Source of the DNA: Salinispora mooreana | GTDB lineage: Bacteria; Actinomycetota; Actinomycetes; Mycobacteriales; Micromonosporaceae | Assembly: GCF_000379065.1 (NCBI RefSeq) | Contig: NZ_KB900614.1 | Coordinates: 1,014,107-1,078,106, forward strand | Direction of reading: 5' to 3' | DNA length: 64,000 nucleotides | Shown here: positions 17,160 through 24,870 of the stretch, piece after piece | Layout of the letters: each line of letters opens with the position of its first letter | Position numbering within the stretch: the stretch's first letter is position 1 | Translations under genes and position numbers: made by a program | The notes under the pieces: model-generated | What the model was told of the DNA's origin: nothing | Seen by the model: the letters and a program-made list of their open reading frames with translations, nothing else | Database searches by the model: none

Positions 17160-19073
17160 ATGACCACTACCACGCGAATCGAACGACACCACTACGACGT
17201 CGTCGTGATCGGGGCCGGCGGCGCCGGGCTGCGGGCGGCGATCGAGGCCCGGCTGGCCGGCAAGAAGACCGCGATCATCTCGAAGTCGCTCTTCGGCAAG
17301 GCGCACACGGTGATGGCCGAGGGCGGCGCCGCGGCCGCGATGGGGAACGTGAACAGCCGGGACAGCTGGCAGGTGCACTTCCGCGACACCATGCGTGGCG
17401 GCAAGTTCCTGAACAACTTCCGGATGGCCGAGCTGCACGCGAAGGAGTCGCCGCAGCGAATCTGGGAGCTGGAGACCTACGGCGCCCTCTTCGACCGGAC
17501 GAAGGACGGGAAGATCTCCCAGCGCAACTTCGGCGGGCACGAGTACCCGCGCCTTGCGCACGTGGGCGACCGCACCGGCCTGGAGCTGATCCGCACCCTC
17601 CAGCAGAAGATCGTCTCCCTCCAGCAGGAAGATCAGCGCGAGCACGGCTCCTACGACGCCCGGATCCGGGTCTTCTCCGAGACCACCATCACCGAGCTGC
17701 TGCTCGACGGCGACCGGGTCGCCGGCGCCTTCGGCTACTACCGGGAGTCGGGGGAGTTCATTCTCTTCGAGGCGCCGGCCGTGGTGCTGGCGACCGGCGG
17801 GGTCGGCCGCTCGTACAAGGTCACCTCGAACTCCTGGGAGTACACCGGGGACGGCCACGCGCTGGCGCTGCGGGCCGGGGCGACGCTGATCAACATGGAG
17901 TTTCTCCAGTTCCACCCGACCGGCATGGTCTGGCCGCCCTCGGTGAAGGGCATCCTGGTCACCGAGTCGGTCCGCGGGGACGGCGGGATCCTGAAGAACT
18001 CCGAGGGCAAGCGGTTCATGTTCGACTACGTGCCGGATGTGTTCCGGAAGCAGTACGCGGACAGTGCGGCCGAGGCGGACCGCTGGTACGAGGACCCGGA
18101 CAACAACCGGCGTCCACCGGAGCTGCTTCCGCGCGACGAGGTGGCCCGGGCCATCAACAGCGAGGTCAAGGCGGGTCGGGGCACCCCGGCTGGGGGTGTG
18201 TACCTGGACATCGCCTCCCGGCTACCGGCGGAGGAGATCCGCCGTCGCCTCCCGTCGATGTATCACCAGTTCAAGGAGCTGGCCGATGTCGACATCACGC
18301 AGGAGCCGATGGAGGTCGGGCCGACCTGCCACTACGTGATGGGTGGGGTGGAGGTCGACCCCGACTCCGGTGCCGCGTTCGGACACGTCCGCGGGCTGTT
18401 CGCCGCCGGTGAGGTCTCCGGCGGGATGCACGGCTCCAACCGGCTCGGCGGCAACTCCCTGTCGGACCTGCTGGTCTTCGGCAAGCGGGCGGGCGGGCAC
18501 GCCGCCTCGTACGCCGACGGGTTGGCGTCCCGGCCCCGGGTCCCGGTGCCGGCGGTGGAGACCGCGGTGGAGACGGCCCTGGCCCCGCTACAGCGGGACA
18601 CCGGCGAGAGCCCGTACGTCCTACAGCAGGATCTCCAGGCGGTGATGGGTGACCTGGTCGGCATCATTCGACGGGAGGGCGAGCTGGTGGACGCGCTGGC
18701 CCGGCTCGGCGAGCTTCGCGAACGAGTGGCCAAGGTGAGCGCGGTGGGCGGCCGGCGCTACAACCCGGGCTGGCACCTTGCCCTGGATCTCCGCAACATG
18801 CTGGTGGTCTCCGAGTGCACCGCGAAGGCAGCGCTGGAGCGGCGGGAGTCGCGGGGCGGCCACACCCGGGAGGATCATCCGACGATGGACCCGGCCTGGC
18901 GGCGGGTCAACCAGGTCTGCTCCCTGGAGGGCGACATCGTGCACCTGGACCGCAAGCCGCTACCGCGGATGCGGCCGGAGCTCTTCGCGCTCTTCGACCG
19001 CGCGGAGTTGGCGAAGTACCTGACCGACGAGGAGCTGGCGGAGTTCGACGCCCTCACCGAGGAGGAGCGCTGA
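17160..19073 (+). CDS. sdhA: Succinate dehydrogenase flavoprotein subunit (Sdh1 type)
   Basis: The protein has 637 residues. The FAD-binding GAGGAG motif is at 18-23. The histidine expected to carry covalent FAD is His49 in GKAHTVMAEGG. The active-site segment FHPTG occurs in mid-protein, followed by RGDGGIL, and the C-terminal domain contains the conserved NMLVVSECTAKAALER. The protein oxidises succinate to fumarate. It is transcribed with sdhC (11 bp upstream) and sdhB (3 bp downstream). Length and motifs match the Sdh1/Rv0248c-like group (from memory); succinate against fumarate direction cannot be fixed by sequence alone. Confidence 0.95.
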   Translation: MTTTTRIERHHYDVVVIGAGGAGLRAAIEARLAGKKTAIISKSLFGKAHTVMAEGGAAAAMGNVNSRDSWQVHFRDTMRGGKFLNNFRMAELHAKESPQRIWELETYGALFDRTKDGKISQRNFGGHEYPRLAHVGDRTGLELIRTLQQKIVSLQQEDQREHGSYDARIRVFSETTITELLLDGDRVAGAFGYYRESGEFILFEAPAVVLATGGVGRSYKVTSNSWEYTGDGHALALRAGATLINMEFLQFHPTGMVWPPSVKGILVTESVRGDGGILKNSEGKRFMFDYVPDVFRKQYADSAAEADRWYEDPDNNRRPPELLPRDEVARAINSEVKAGRGTPAGGVYLDIASRLPAEEIRRRLPSMYHQFKELADVDITQEPMEVGPTCHYVMGGVEVDPDSGAAFGHVRGLFAAGEVSGGMHGSNRLGGNSLSDLLVFGKRAGGHAASYADGLASRPRVPVPAVETAVETALAPLQRDTGESPYVLQQDLQAVMGDLVGIIRREGELVDALARLGELRERVAKVSAVGGRRYNPGWHLALDLRNMLVVSECTAKAALERRESRGGHTREDHPTMDPAWRRVNQVCSLEGDIVHLDRKPLPRMRPELFALFDRAELAKYLTDEELAEFDALTEEER

Positions 19074-19076
19074 GGA

Positions 19077-20177
19077 ATGGGAACTGAGAAGAGCCAGGCG
19101 GCCGGCGCACCGGCCACGAAGCGACAGTTCCGCATCTGGCGGGGCGACGAGACCGGCGGCGACCTGAAGGAATACCTGGTCGAGGCAAAAGAGGGCGAGG
19201 TCGTCCTCGACATCATCCACCGACTGCAGAGCACCGAGGCACCGGACCTCGCCTGCCGCTGGAACTGCAAGGCCGGCAAGTGCGGCTCCTGCTCAGTGGA
19301 GATCAACGGCAAGCCGAAGCTGGCCTGCATGACCCGGATGTCGACCTTCACCGAGGACGAGACGATCTCGGTCACGCCGCTACGGACGTTCCCGATCGTG
19401 CGGGACCTGGTCACCGACGTCTCGTTCAACTACGAGAAGGCCCGGGAGACCCCGGCCTTCGCACCGCCCCCCGGCGTCGCCCCAGGCGACTACCGGATGC
19501 AGCAGGTTGACGTCGAGCGCTCGCAGGAGTTCCGCAAGTGCATCGAGTGCTTCCTCTGCCAGACGGTCTGTCACGTGATCCGGGACCATGAGGAGAACAA
19601 GCCAGCCTTCTCCGGGCCGCGGTACTTCATTCGGGCGGCCGAGCTGGACATGCACCCACTGGACGCGCGGGACGACCGCAAGGAGTACGCACAGGCCGAA
19701 CAGGGTCTGGGCTACTGCAACATCACCAAGTGCTGCACCGAGGTCTGCCCCGAGCACATCAAGATCACTGATAACGGGATTATCCCCATGAAGGAGCGGG
19801 TAGTCGACCGGAAGTATGATCCCCTTGTTTGGCTCGGTAACAAGATCTTCCGGAGGGGTCAGGTGCCTCAGACCAGCGTGACCAGCGAGCACTCCCCGGG
19901 TGCCGTGCGCACCCCCGCGGCCGGCCCGCCCGGGTTCCACTCACACGCGGGAGCGTCGCACGACCCGCAGGCCGAGGCGCAGGCGCAGGCCGGCGTCAAC
20001 TGGCACCGCGAGGTGCCGAAGCCGACCGCCCCGACACTTGACGAGTCCGGCAAGCTGCCGCTGACCGAGCTCACCTTCGACCGGCCGGCGGCACCGTCGC
20101 CGTTCGGCGAGGACGTGACCTTCCCGCTGCCGCCGGAGCACCTGAACTACGCCCACCCGGAGCAGGACAAGCACTGA
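19077..20177 (+). CDS. sdhB: Succinate dehydrogenase iron-sulfur subunit with extended C-terminal tail
   Basis: The protein has 366 residues. The plant-type [2Fe-2S] ligands are Cys60, 64, 69 and 72, with Cys84 nearby. The second domain has CIECFLC-x3-C (155-165) and C-x4-CC-x3-CP (214-224) for the [4Fe-4S] and [3Fe-4S] clusters. The conserved core ends near residue 262. A further 104 residues rich in Pro, Ala, His and Gly (SHAGASHDPQAEAQAQAG and similar) follow in the same frame, with no cysteine and no recognisable fold. The mycobacterial counterpart ends near residue 250. A perfect hairpin terminator lies 18 bp past the stop. Confidence 0.94.
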   Translation: MGTEKSQAAGAPATKRQFRIWRGDETGGDLKEYLVEAKEGEVVLDIIHRLQSTEAPDLACRWNCKAGKCGSCSVEINGKPKLACMTRMSTFTEDETISVTPLRTFPIVRDLVTDVSFNYEKARETPAFAPPPGVAPGDYRMQQVDVERSQEFRKCIECFLCQTVCHVIRDHEENKPAFSGPRYFIRAAELDMHPLDARDDRKEYAQAEQGLGYCNITKCCTEVCPEHIKITDNGIIPMKERVVDRKYDPLVWLGNKIFRRGQVPQTSVTSEHSPGAVRTPAAGPPGFHSHAGASHDPQAEAQAQAGVNWHREVPKPTAPTLDESGKLPLTELTFDRPAAPSPFGEDVTFPLPPEHLNYAHPEQDKH

Positions 20178-20194
20178 ACACGTCAACGACGACG

Positions 20195-20225
20195 ACAGGG
20201 CCGGCGGCAGCTCCGCCGGCTCTGT
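20195..20225 (+). terminator. Rho-independent terminator of the sdh operon
   Basis: The hairpin has a 13-bp stem (ACAGGGCCGGCGG pairing CCGCCGGCTCTGT with one G-U pair) and a 5-base loop. It is followed by ccgtttt, and lies 18 bp downstream of the sdhB stop. Confidence 0.85.
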
Positions 20226-20260
20226 CCGTTTTCGGGTCGCCCTTCCTGTTCTGCTGCGGG

Positions 20261-20668
20261 TCAGCCAGCGGCCAGCAGCGGGCGGAGCGCGGCGACAATC
20301 GGGGCATCGGCGGGTAGCCAGGTGACGCTGTCCAACTCGGCCGCGGAGAGCCAACGCAGCGCCGCGTGCTCCAAGGCCTGCGGCTGGTCACCGTGCAGCA
20401 GCCGGGCCAGATACACCTTCAGCACCGAGCGCCCGTGGGCCATCCGAACGCTCCGGCCGACCCGCTCACCGATCTCCACCCGGACGGCCAACTCCTCGAC
20501 ACACTCGCGCACCAGCGCCGCGGTCTCGCTCTCCCCCGGCTCCACCTTGCCGCCGGGGAACTCCCACCGGCCCGCCACCTCCGGCGGGGCAGACCGTGCG
20601 CAGGCCAACACCCGACCGTTCTGGATGATTGCCGCGCCGACGACCACCTTCGGCTCGGGTCGCTCCAC
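20261..20668 (-). CDS. Nudix hydrolase (MutT/CTP pyrophosphohydrolase-like)
   Basis: The protein has 135 residues if started at GTG 20668, just ahead of the conserved PKVVVGAAIIQNGRVLACAR strand. In-frame GTG 20701 and TTG 20749 are alternatives. The Nudix box is complete at 40-62: G-x5-E-x7-REC-x-EEL. WEFPGGK immediately before it is typical of MutT-like enzymes that hydrolyse nucleoside triphosphates such as 8-oxo-dGTP or modified CTP. It stands alone, convergent with the sdh operon and divergent from a small pterin-dehydratase-like gene, so substrate clues from context are lacking. Confidence 0.9.
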   Translation of the reverse strand: MERPEPKVVVGAAIIQNGRVLACARSAPPEVAGRWEFPGGKVEPGESETAALVRECVEELAVRVEIGERVGRSVRMAHGRSVLKVYLARLLHGDQPQALEHAALRWLSAAELDSVTWLPADAPIVAALRPLLAAG

Positions 20669-20880
20669 CCGGCCGCCATCGCTTGCCTGTTCGGTCCGCA
20701 CGAGCGTCCAGCGTGCCAGATCAATCGCCGGTTTGGGTACCGCGACCAACCCATCAGGCCAGGAAGACCCAGAAGTGTGGCCGTGGACACAGTTCCTCCC
20801 AAGAGACAGACTAAGTCCACCAAAACGACACGGGGAAGCGACGATTAGGCCACAAGCCAGCAACGATGCCGGGAGGTGTG

Positions 20881-21186
20881 GTGGCACGCATGCCGTTCGG
20901 GCGAGGTAAGCACAACCATCTCAACGATGCGCTGACCCTGCTGCCCGGTTGGACCCGGGAGGGCGAAGGAATCCGACGGACGCTCCCCATCGACGACTCG
21001 CAACATGCCGCCCTCACCGAGCGGGTGAAGGTGGTCGCTGACGCGCTGCACCTTCGTCCCGAGATCAGCCGCCGCGCCGACCAGACCGAGATCCGGGTCG
21101 GCCACGAGACCATGCCGCTGACCGAGGGCGAGGTCCTGCTGGCCGCCCGCATCGAGGACGCGTATCGCGCCGTCACCGAGCCCTGA
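20881..21186 (+). CDS. Pterin-4a-carbinolamine dehydratase-like protein, degenerate active site
   Basis: The protein has 101 residues, started at GTG 20881 because gggagg ends 4 bases upstream; ATG 20866 and 20890 are in frame. The layout WTREGEGIRRTL, then LTERVKVVADALHLRPEI, TEIRVGHETMPLTEGEVLLAARIED matches the alpha/beta fold of PCD/DCoH. The catalytic HHP tripeptide is replaced by LRP, and only the histidine in VGHETM is retained. The protein is therefore unlikely to dehydrate carbinolamine and may be a binding or structural relative. No pterin-dependent hydroxylase is adjacent. The family call is by eye and moderate. Confidence 0.6.
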   Translation: MARMPFGRGKHNHLNDALTLLPGWTREGEGIRRTLPIDDSQHAALTERVKVVADALHLRPEISRRADQTEIRVGHETMPLTEGEVLLAARIEDAYRAVTEP

Positions 21187-21275
21187 GGCCACGGTGACCA
21201 GCTACCAGCAGCCGAGGCATCACCGCAGGCCACTTCGCTCCCTGTCGATGTGCTCGTGATACCTACGCTGAGGCC

Positions 21276-21638
21276 ATGGCGAACGCGACGTACGACCGCA
21301 AGGAGCAGTTCCAGCAGATCCAGAGCGGGCTGCTCGAGGGCGAGCAGATCATCGCCGTCTACGACGCCGTCGGCACCGGTACCGGCTTCATCGGTGTGAC
21401 CGACCGACGCGTGATCATTCAGGACCGCTCGTTCATCGGCAAACGCTACGCGATCACCAGCATCCCGTACGCGAAGATCACCAGTGTGAGCGTGGTCAGC
21501 AACAAGTCGTGGGGTGGCTCGTTCTTCTCCACCGGCGCCATCGCCATCCACGTTGGCACGCACACCTACGAGGTGGAGTTCCGCGGCTCCCAGAAGAGCC
21601 ACCACGTGCACAACGTGATCCTGCACTACATCAGCTGA
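21276..21638 (+). CDS. Bacterial PH-domain protein (bPH)
   Basis: The protein has 120 residues and is almost entirely one small beta-barrel with a C-terminal helix. FIGVTDRRVIIQDRS and RYAITSIPYAKITSVSV are the characteristic strands of bacterial pleckstrin-homology proteins (PF08000-like), and the closing helix is SHHVHNVILHYIS. The ATG at 21276 lies about 90 bp after the previous stop. The protein is soluble with no signal peptide. Its 3' end overlaps the convergent map gene by 8 bp. The family usually forms oligomeric rings of unknown function. Confidence 0.8.
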   Translation: MANATYDRKEQFQQIQSGLLEGEQIIAVYDAVGTGTGFIGVTDRRVIIQDRSFIGKRYAITSIPYAKITSVSVVSNKSWGGSFFSTGAIAIHVGTHTYEVEFRGSQKSHHVHNVILHYIS

Positions 21639-22503
21639 CCCCACGGTCCGGGCGCGACGACCCCGCCGCCGGGTCGATCCCCCCACACGAGGTCGTCGCG
21701 GGCCTGCCGGCGGGATCGGCGTTGGTGGCACCGCGGCTGGGACGGTGGGTCAGGACCTGGGGGCCCGCGGCGGTGATGGCGATCGTGTGTTCGGAGTGGG
21801 CGGTACGGGAGCCGTCGGCGGAGCGAATCGTCCAGCCGTCCTCGTCGAACTTGATCTTGTCAGTGGAGGCGCAGAACCAGGGTTCGATAGCGATGGTGAG
21901 GCCGGGGTGGAGCTTCAGACCGCGACGGGCGCGAGCATTGTTGGCCACGTGCGGGGCCTCGTGCATGGTGCGGCCGATGCCGTGCCCACCGAACTCGCCG
22001 TTGACCTGGTAGCCGTAAGAGTGCGCGACCTGACCGATCGCGGCGGAGATGTCGCCGAGCCGCCCGCCGGGCTGGGCGGCGGCGATACCGGCGACGAGGG
22101 CGACCTCGGTGGCCTCGATCAGCTTCAGGTCGGCGGGGGCGGGGGTGCCGACGACGAGGGAGAGCGCGGAGTCGGCGACCCAGCCGTCGATGCCGACCGC
22201 CATGTCGATGCTGAGCAGGTCACCGTCGCGGAGGACATAGTCGTGCGGCAGGCCGTGCAGCACCGCGTCGTTGACCGACAGGCAGAGGACGTTGCGGAAG
22301 GGGCCGCGGCCGAACGAGGGGGCGTAGTCCCAGTAACAGGACGTGGCACCGCGTTGCGCGATCCGACGACGGGCGTGGTGTTCGAGATCCATCAGGTTGA
22401 CGCCGACCGCGGCGACCTCGCTCAGTTCGGCGAGCAACTCACCGACGAACTGGCCGGTGACCGCCATCTGGTCGATCTCCTCGGCGGACTTCAGCTCGAT
22501 CAC
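21631..22503 (-). CDS. map: Methionine aminopeptidase, type I
   Basis: The enzyme removes the initiator methionine from nascent proteins. It has 290 residues from GTG 22503 with GGGAGG upstream. All catalytic residues are present: substrate His83 (VLHGLP), metal ligands Asp100, Asp111, His174 (GGHGIG), Glu207 (AIEPWF) and Glu238 (HSEHT). The N-terminal SH3-ligand extension of mycobacterial MAP1c is absent. The last 35 residues are a low-complexity tail (rich in G, A, D, P, S) beyond the catalytic core, overlapping the convergent bPH gene by 8 bp. Its promoter region contains two GTAT-N4-ATAC palindromes shared with a divergent HTH gene, so it may be a regulated second aminopeptidase rather than the only housekeeping copy. 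Confidence 0.93.
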   Translation of the reverse strand: MIELKSAEEIDQMAVTGQFVGELLAELSEVAAVGVNLMDLEHHARRRIAQRGATSCYWDYAPSFGRGPFRNVLCLSVNDAVLHGLPHDYVLRDGDLLSIDMAVGIDGWVADSALSLVVGTPAPADLKLIEATEVALVAGIAAAQPGGRLGDISAAIGQVAHSYGYQVNGEFGGHGIGRTMHEAPHVANNARARRGLKLHPGLTIAIEPWFCASTDKIKFDEDGWTIRSADGSRTAHSEHTIAITAAGPQVLTHRPSRGATNADPAGRPATTSCGGIDPAAGSSRPDRGVS

Positions 22504-22518
22504 GGTGCCTCCCTGGCA

Positions 22519-22546
22519 ACGGTATTTTAATACCGTATTTTTATAC
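22519..22546. promoter_or_regulatory. Paired GTAT-N4-ATAC palindromes between map and the HTH gene
   Basis: An 18-bp perfect palindrome (ACGGTATT-TT-AATACCGT, 22519-22536) is followed at once by a second GTAT-N4-ATAC site (22535-22546), centre-to-centre 13 bp. It is an AT-rich island in high-GC DNA, 16-44 bp upstream of the map start and 40-68 bp upstream of the HTH start. The location and symmetry fit an operator for the adjacent regulator; -10-like TATTAA and TATAAA lie inside it on the map strand. Confidence 0.65.
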
Positions 22547-22586
22547 CACCCCACGCTGCGGGGGCATCGGGAGCTATCCTGCCGGC

Positions 22587-22853
22587 ATGGTTCGCCAACC
22601 CCTGACCGCCGAGCAGATCGCCGCGGGCCAGCGCCTCGGGGTCGCCCTCCGGGCCGCGCGGGCCGACCGCAGCCTCGTCGAGGTGGCCCTGGCGGCCGGC
22701 ATCTCCCCGGAGACGCTGCGCAAAATCGAGTCGGGTCGCCTACCCGCGCCGGCGTTCGGCACCGTGGTCTGCCTCAGCCGGGCTCTCGACGTCCCCGTCA
22801 GCAACCTGGCCGACGCCTGGCTGACCAGCCCGGCCATCCGCCAGGCGTCCTGA
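22587..22853 (+). CDS. Small XRE-family HTH regulator
   Basis: The protein has 88 residues, consisting of little more than one lambda-repressor-like helix-turn-helix. QRLGVALRAARADRSL leads into EVALAAGISPETLRKIESGRLPAPAFGTVVCLSRALDV, with recognition helix around PETLRKIES. The ATG at 22587 has only a weak upstream purine run. It is divergent from map, with a pair of palindromes between them. I infer it autoregulates and controls map, but binding is not shown by sequence alone. Confidence 0.85.
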   Translation: MVRQPLTAEQIAAGQRLGVALRAARADRSLVEVALAAGISPETLRKIESGRLPAPAFGTVVCLSRALDVPVSNLADAWLTSPAIRQAS

Positions 22854-23044
22854 CCACCGGCGACGAATCCGAACCCGGCAGACCAGCCCGGCGGCCACCC
22901 CAAGGCCCGGAACCCCACAACACCACTCGTGCCGTCGCGACAGACAGCTCCACAGCATGCCCCGCGACAGCTCTTCATGGACATGTCTCGGCCCTACCAG
23001 CGGGACCGCGCGCCACCACGCGAACCTTCGAGACTAGCGCAGCG

Positions 23045-23090
23045 ACCCAAGGGTGCGGCGGGTTAAGCCGCACAGACTCCACCTTTGGGT
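23045..23090. repeat. Nested inverted repeat with mutually exclusive pairings
   Basis: The inner hairpin GTGCGGC (23053-23059) pairs GCCGCAC (23067-23073). The outer arms ACCCAAGGGTG (23045-23055) and CACCTTTGGGT (23080-23090) pair with one G-U. The arms share GTG at 23053-23055, so the full inner and outer stems compete. It could act as a terminator or attenuator ahead of the DUF1254 gene. Confidence 0.5.
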
Positions 23091-23193
23091 GACACAATCC
23101 GTAATCGCATCACCCACGAGCCGGTTTTGTAAGAATGTGAGCGATAGTCAGGTTCGGTTTCCGGAGTAGCTGACCATTCTCGGTCGCGAACTC

Positions 23194-23214
23194 GTGCTGC
23201 TGTCTGGGCAGCAC
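23194..23214 (+). repeat. Hairpin immediately before the DUF1254 ribosome site
   Basis: GTGCTGC (23194-23200) pairs GCAGCAC (23208-23214) around a 7-base loop. The hairpin ends 2 bases before the gaagga ribosome site (23217-23222) of the ATG at 23229. This position could affect translation initiation or stabilise the message. Confidence 0.5.
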
Positions 23215-23228
23215 GCGAAGGAGCCTAC

Positions 23229-24647
23229 ATGACGCGCCTAATCCGATCTCTCTGCGCCTCGCTGTGCGCCGCGGGGATCTTGCTTGCCACACCCTCTTAC
23301 ACCACTGCGAGGTCACCTTCTCCAGACGGAGCCGCAATCGACGGTCAGACAGCGCACGTCTATGAGGTTACGCGCCGTTATGTAACCAAGTTCTACCCCC
23401 GGTGGTTCACGCATCAACAACAGCGGGTCCTGGTTCCCAATCTCCTCTTCGGACCAGACGAGATGTCCCCCACATTCCGCTCCGTGGTGGCACCCAGCGA
23501 TGACACGCTGTACACCTCTGCACTCATCGGCGTACGTCATGAGCCAGCGATCTTGGAGATCCCGGACACCGCGGCGACGTATGGGGTACTCATCACCGAC
23601 GTTTACGGGAACATTATTAATACCGATATATCGACAACCTCTGGTGGCACCTACGCTTTCACTGGACCCGGCTGGAGCGGAAGCCTCCCTCCAGAGGTAG
23701 CCCAGATAGCACTTCCGGTGACAAATCCGCTCCTGATTATCCGGACCAACAGATTCTCGTCCGAGGGGGAGAACCAGAGTGCTCTGGCTGAGGAGTTCCG
23801 GAGATCCCTGCGCATGGGCCCCTTGCTGGCGTACGAGAGGGGCGTGCTGGCGGAGACCCTGATTCTCCCCGTGACTTTCTGGGCTCGCTCGTTCAAGAGG
23901 GATGCGGGCAGGCTGATCAGAAATAATCCTATTCGCTTCCTGCGAGAACTCCAACGTGGGGTTAGGGACATCCGAACACCACCTCTCACTGGCGACAACA
24001 GGGAACTTGCGGATGAATTCGACAAACTGCTCGCCACCGGGAGATTCGACGAAGAATTCGCACGAGCGACCCAGGACGCACAGTCCGCGATCATCGCGAA
24101 CTATCTTGATAATACCGATCAGAACAACTGGATCAACTTCCGAAACATCGGCTTCTGGGGGCGCGAATACCTCGATCGATCCTCGATTGCCGAATTCTGT
24201 CAATACTGCAACGGCATCGACAGTTCAGCGTACTACAATGTCTTCCAGGGCGAGGACGATCGACCACTGAATGGAGCCTCCGGCGGATATGTTCTCACTT
24301 TCGAGAGGGACCAGATTCCCCAGTCCCGTGATTTCTGGTCGGTCACTTCCTACATTTCTGAAACCATTAACCTGCATCGCAACCCGGAGGATAAATACGT
24401 CGTAGCAAGCTACACTCCGGGGCTCGAGACCAACGAGGATGGCTCGATCAGCATCTACGCAACGCCAACTCCACCACCAGGCGTAAGTACCGCCAACTGG
24501 CTACCCGTTCCCGATGGGCCCTTCAGCATGCTGCTCCGCGTCTACAGCCCAGAGGGGAGCGTGGCCGACGGTACGTACGTCCCACCGGCCGTCCGAGAGA
24601 TCAATCAACCTGAACGGAACGAAGGCGCTCCCCGCGGGGGCGGTTGA
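23229..24647 (+). CDS. Secreted DUF1254/DUF1214 domain protein
   Basis: The protein has 472 residues from ATG 23229 behind gaagga. A Sec-type signal peptide occupies about residues 1-27 (basic start, hydrophobic core, ending near TARS). The DUF1254 domain follows (VAPSDDTLYTSALIGVRHEP, then VLITDVYGNIINTDIS). The DUF1214 domain near the C-terminus includes FWSVTSYISE and GPFSMLLRVYSPEG, which leads to DGTYVPPAV. Function is unknown; family members are exported beta-rich proteins. Codon use is clearly more AT-rich than the neighbours (aat, ata and att codons, for example around 23610-23640), suggesting transfer. The gene is isolated, with hairpins upstream and no partner. Confidence 0.85.
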   Translation: MTRLIRSLCASLCAAGILLATPSYTTARSPSPDGAAIDGQTAHVYEVTRRYVTKFYPRWFTHQQQRVLVPNLLFGPDEMSPTFRSVVAPSDDTLYTSALIGVRHEPAILEIPDTAATYGVLITDVYGNIINTDISTTSGGTYAFTGPGWSGSLPPEVAQIALPVTNPLLIIRTNRFSSEGENQSALAEEFRRSLRMGPLLAYERGVLAETLILPVTFWARSFKRDAGRLIRNNPIRFLRELQRGVRDIRTPPLTGDNRELADEFDKLLATGRFDEEFARATQDAQSAIIANYLDNTDQNNWINFRNIGFWGREYLDRSSIAEFCQYCNGIDSSAYYNVFQGEDDRPLNGASGGYVLTFERDQIPQSRDFWSVTSYISETINLHRNPEDKYVVASYTPGLETNEDGSISIYATPTPPPGVSTANWLPVPDGPFSMLLRVYSPEGSVADGTYVPPAVREINQPERNEGAPRGGG

Positions 24648-24870
24648 GCCTCCCTCGTAGCGATAGGCAAACCGCGCGCCCGTCCGCCTCCGATCAGCAG
24701 GTACCGACTGACGATTCGCTGCAGAAGTCCAATTGCTACGGTCATAGGTCCGGCCCTCCGTCCTGAGTGCGCGGAGGGACATCTGCCAATGCACCTCTCG
24801 CTCCGCGCCCCGGTGTGGTGAGGTCCAGCGTCCCGCCGAACACGGCATCGATCTAGCCGCTGCGTGTCCG

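Larger units (their letters stand above)
22854..23228. other. Intergenic region with two hairpins upstream of the DUF1254 gene
   Basis: This 375-bp gap has no convincing ORF. The first 150 bp are high-GC without structure I can name. The rest holds two inverted-repeat structures (23045-23090 and 23194-23214) that precede the DUF1254 start, and base composition falls towards AT from about 23090. The stretch looks like a junction between core and acquired DNA. Confidence 0.5.

Noticed and set aside
24648..24870. Small ORFs between the DUF1254 and XRE genes
   Set aside because: Arg/Pro-rich translations with no start signal; probably noncoding.
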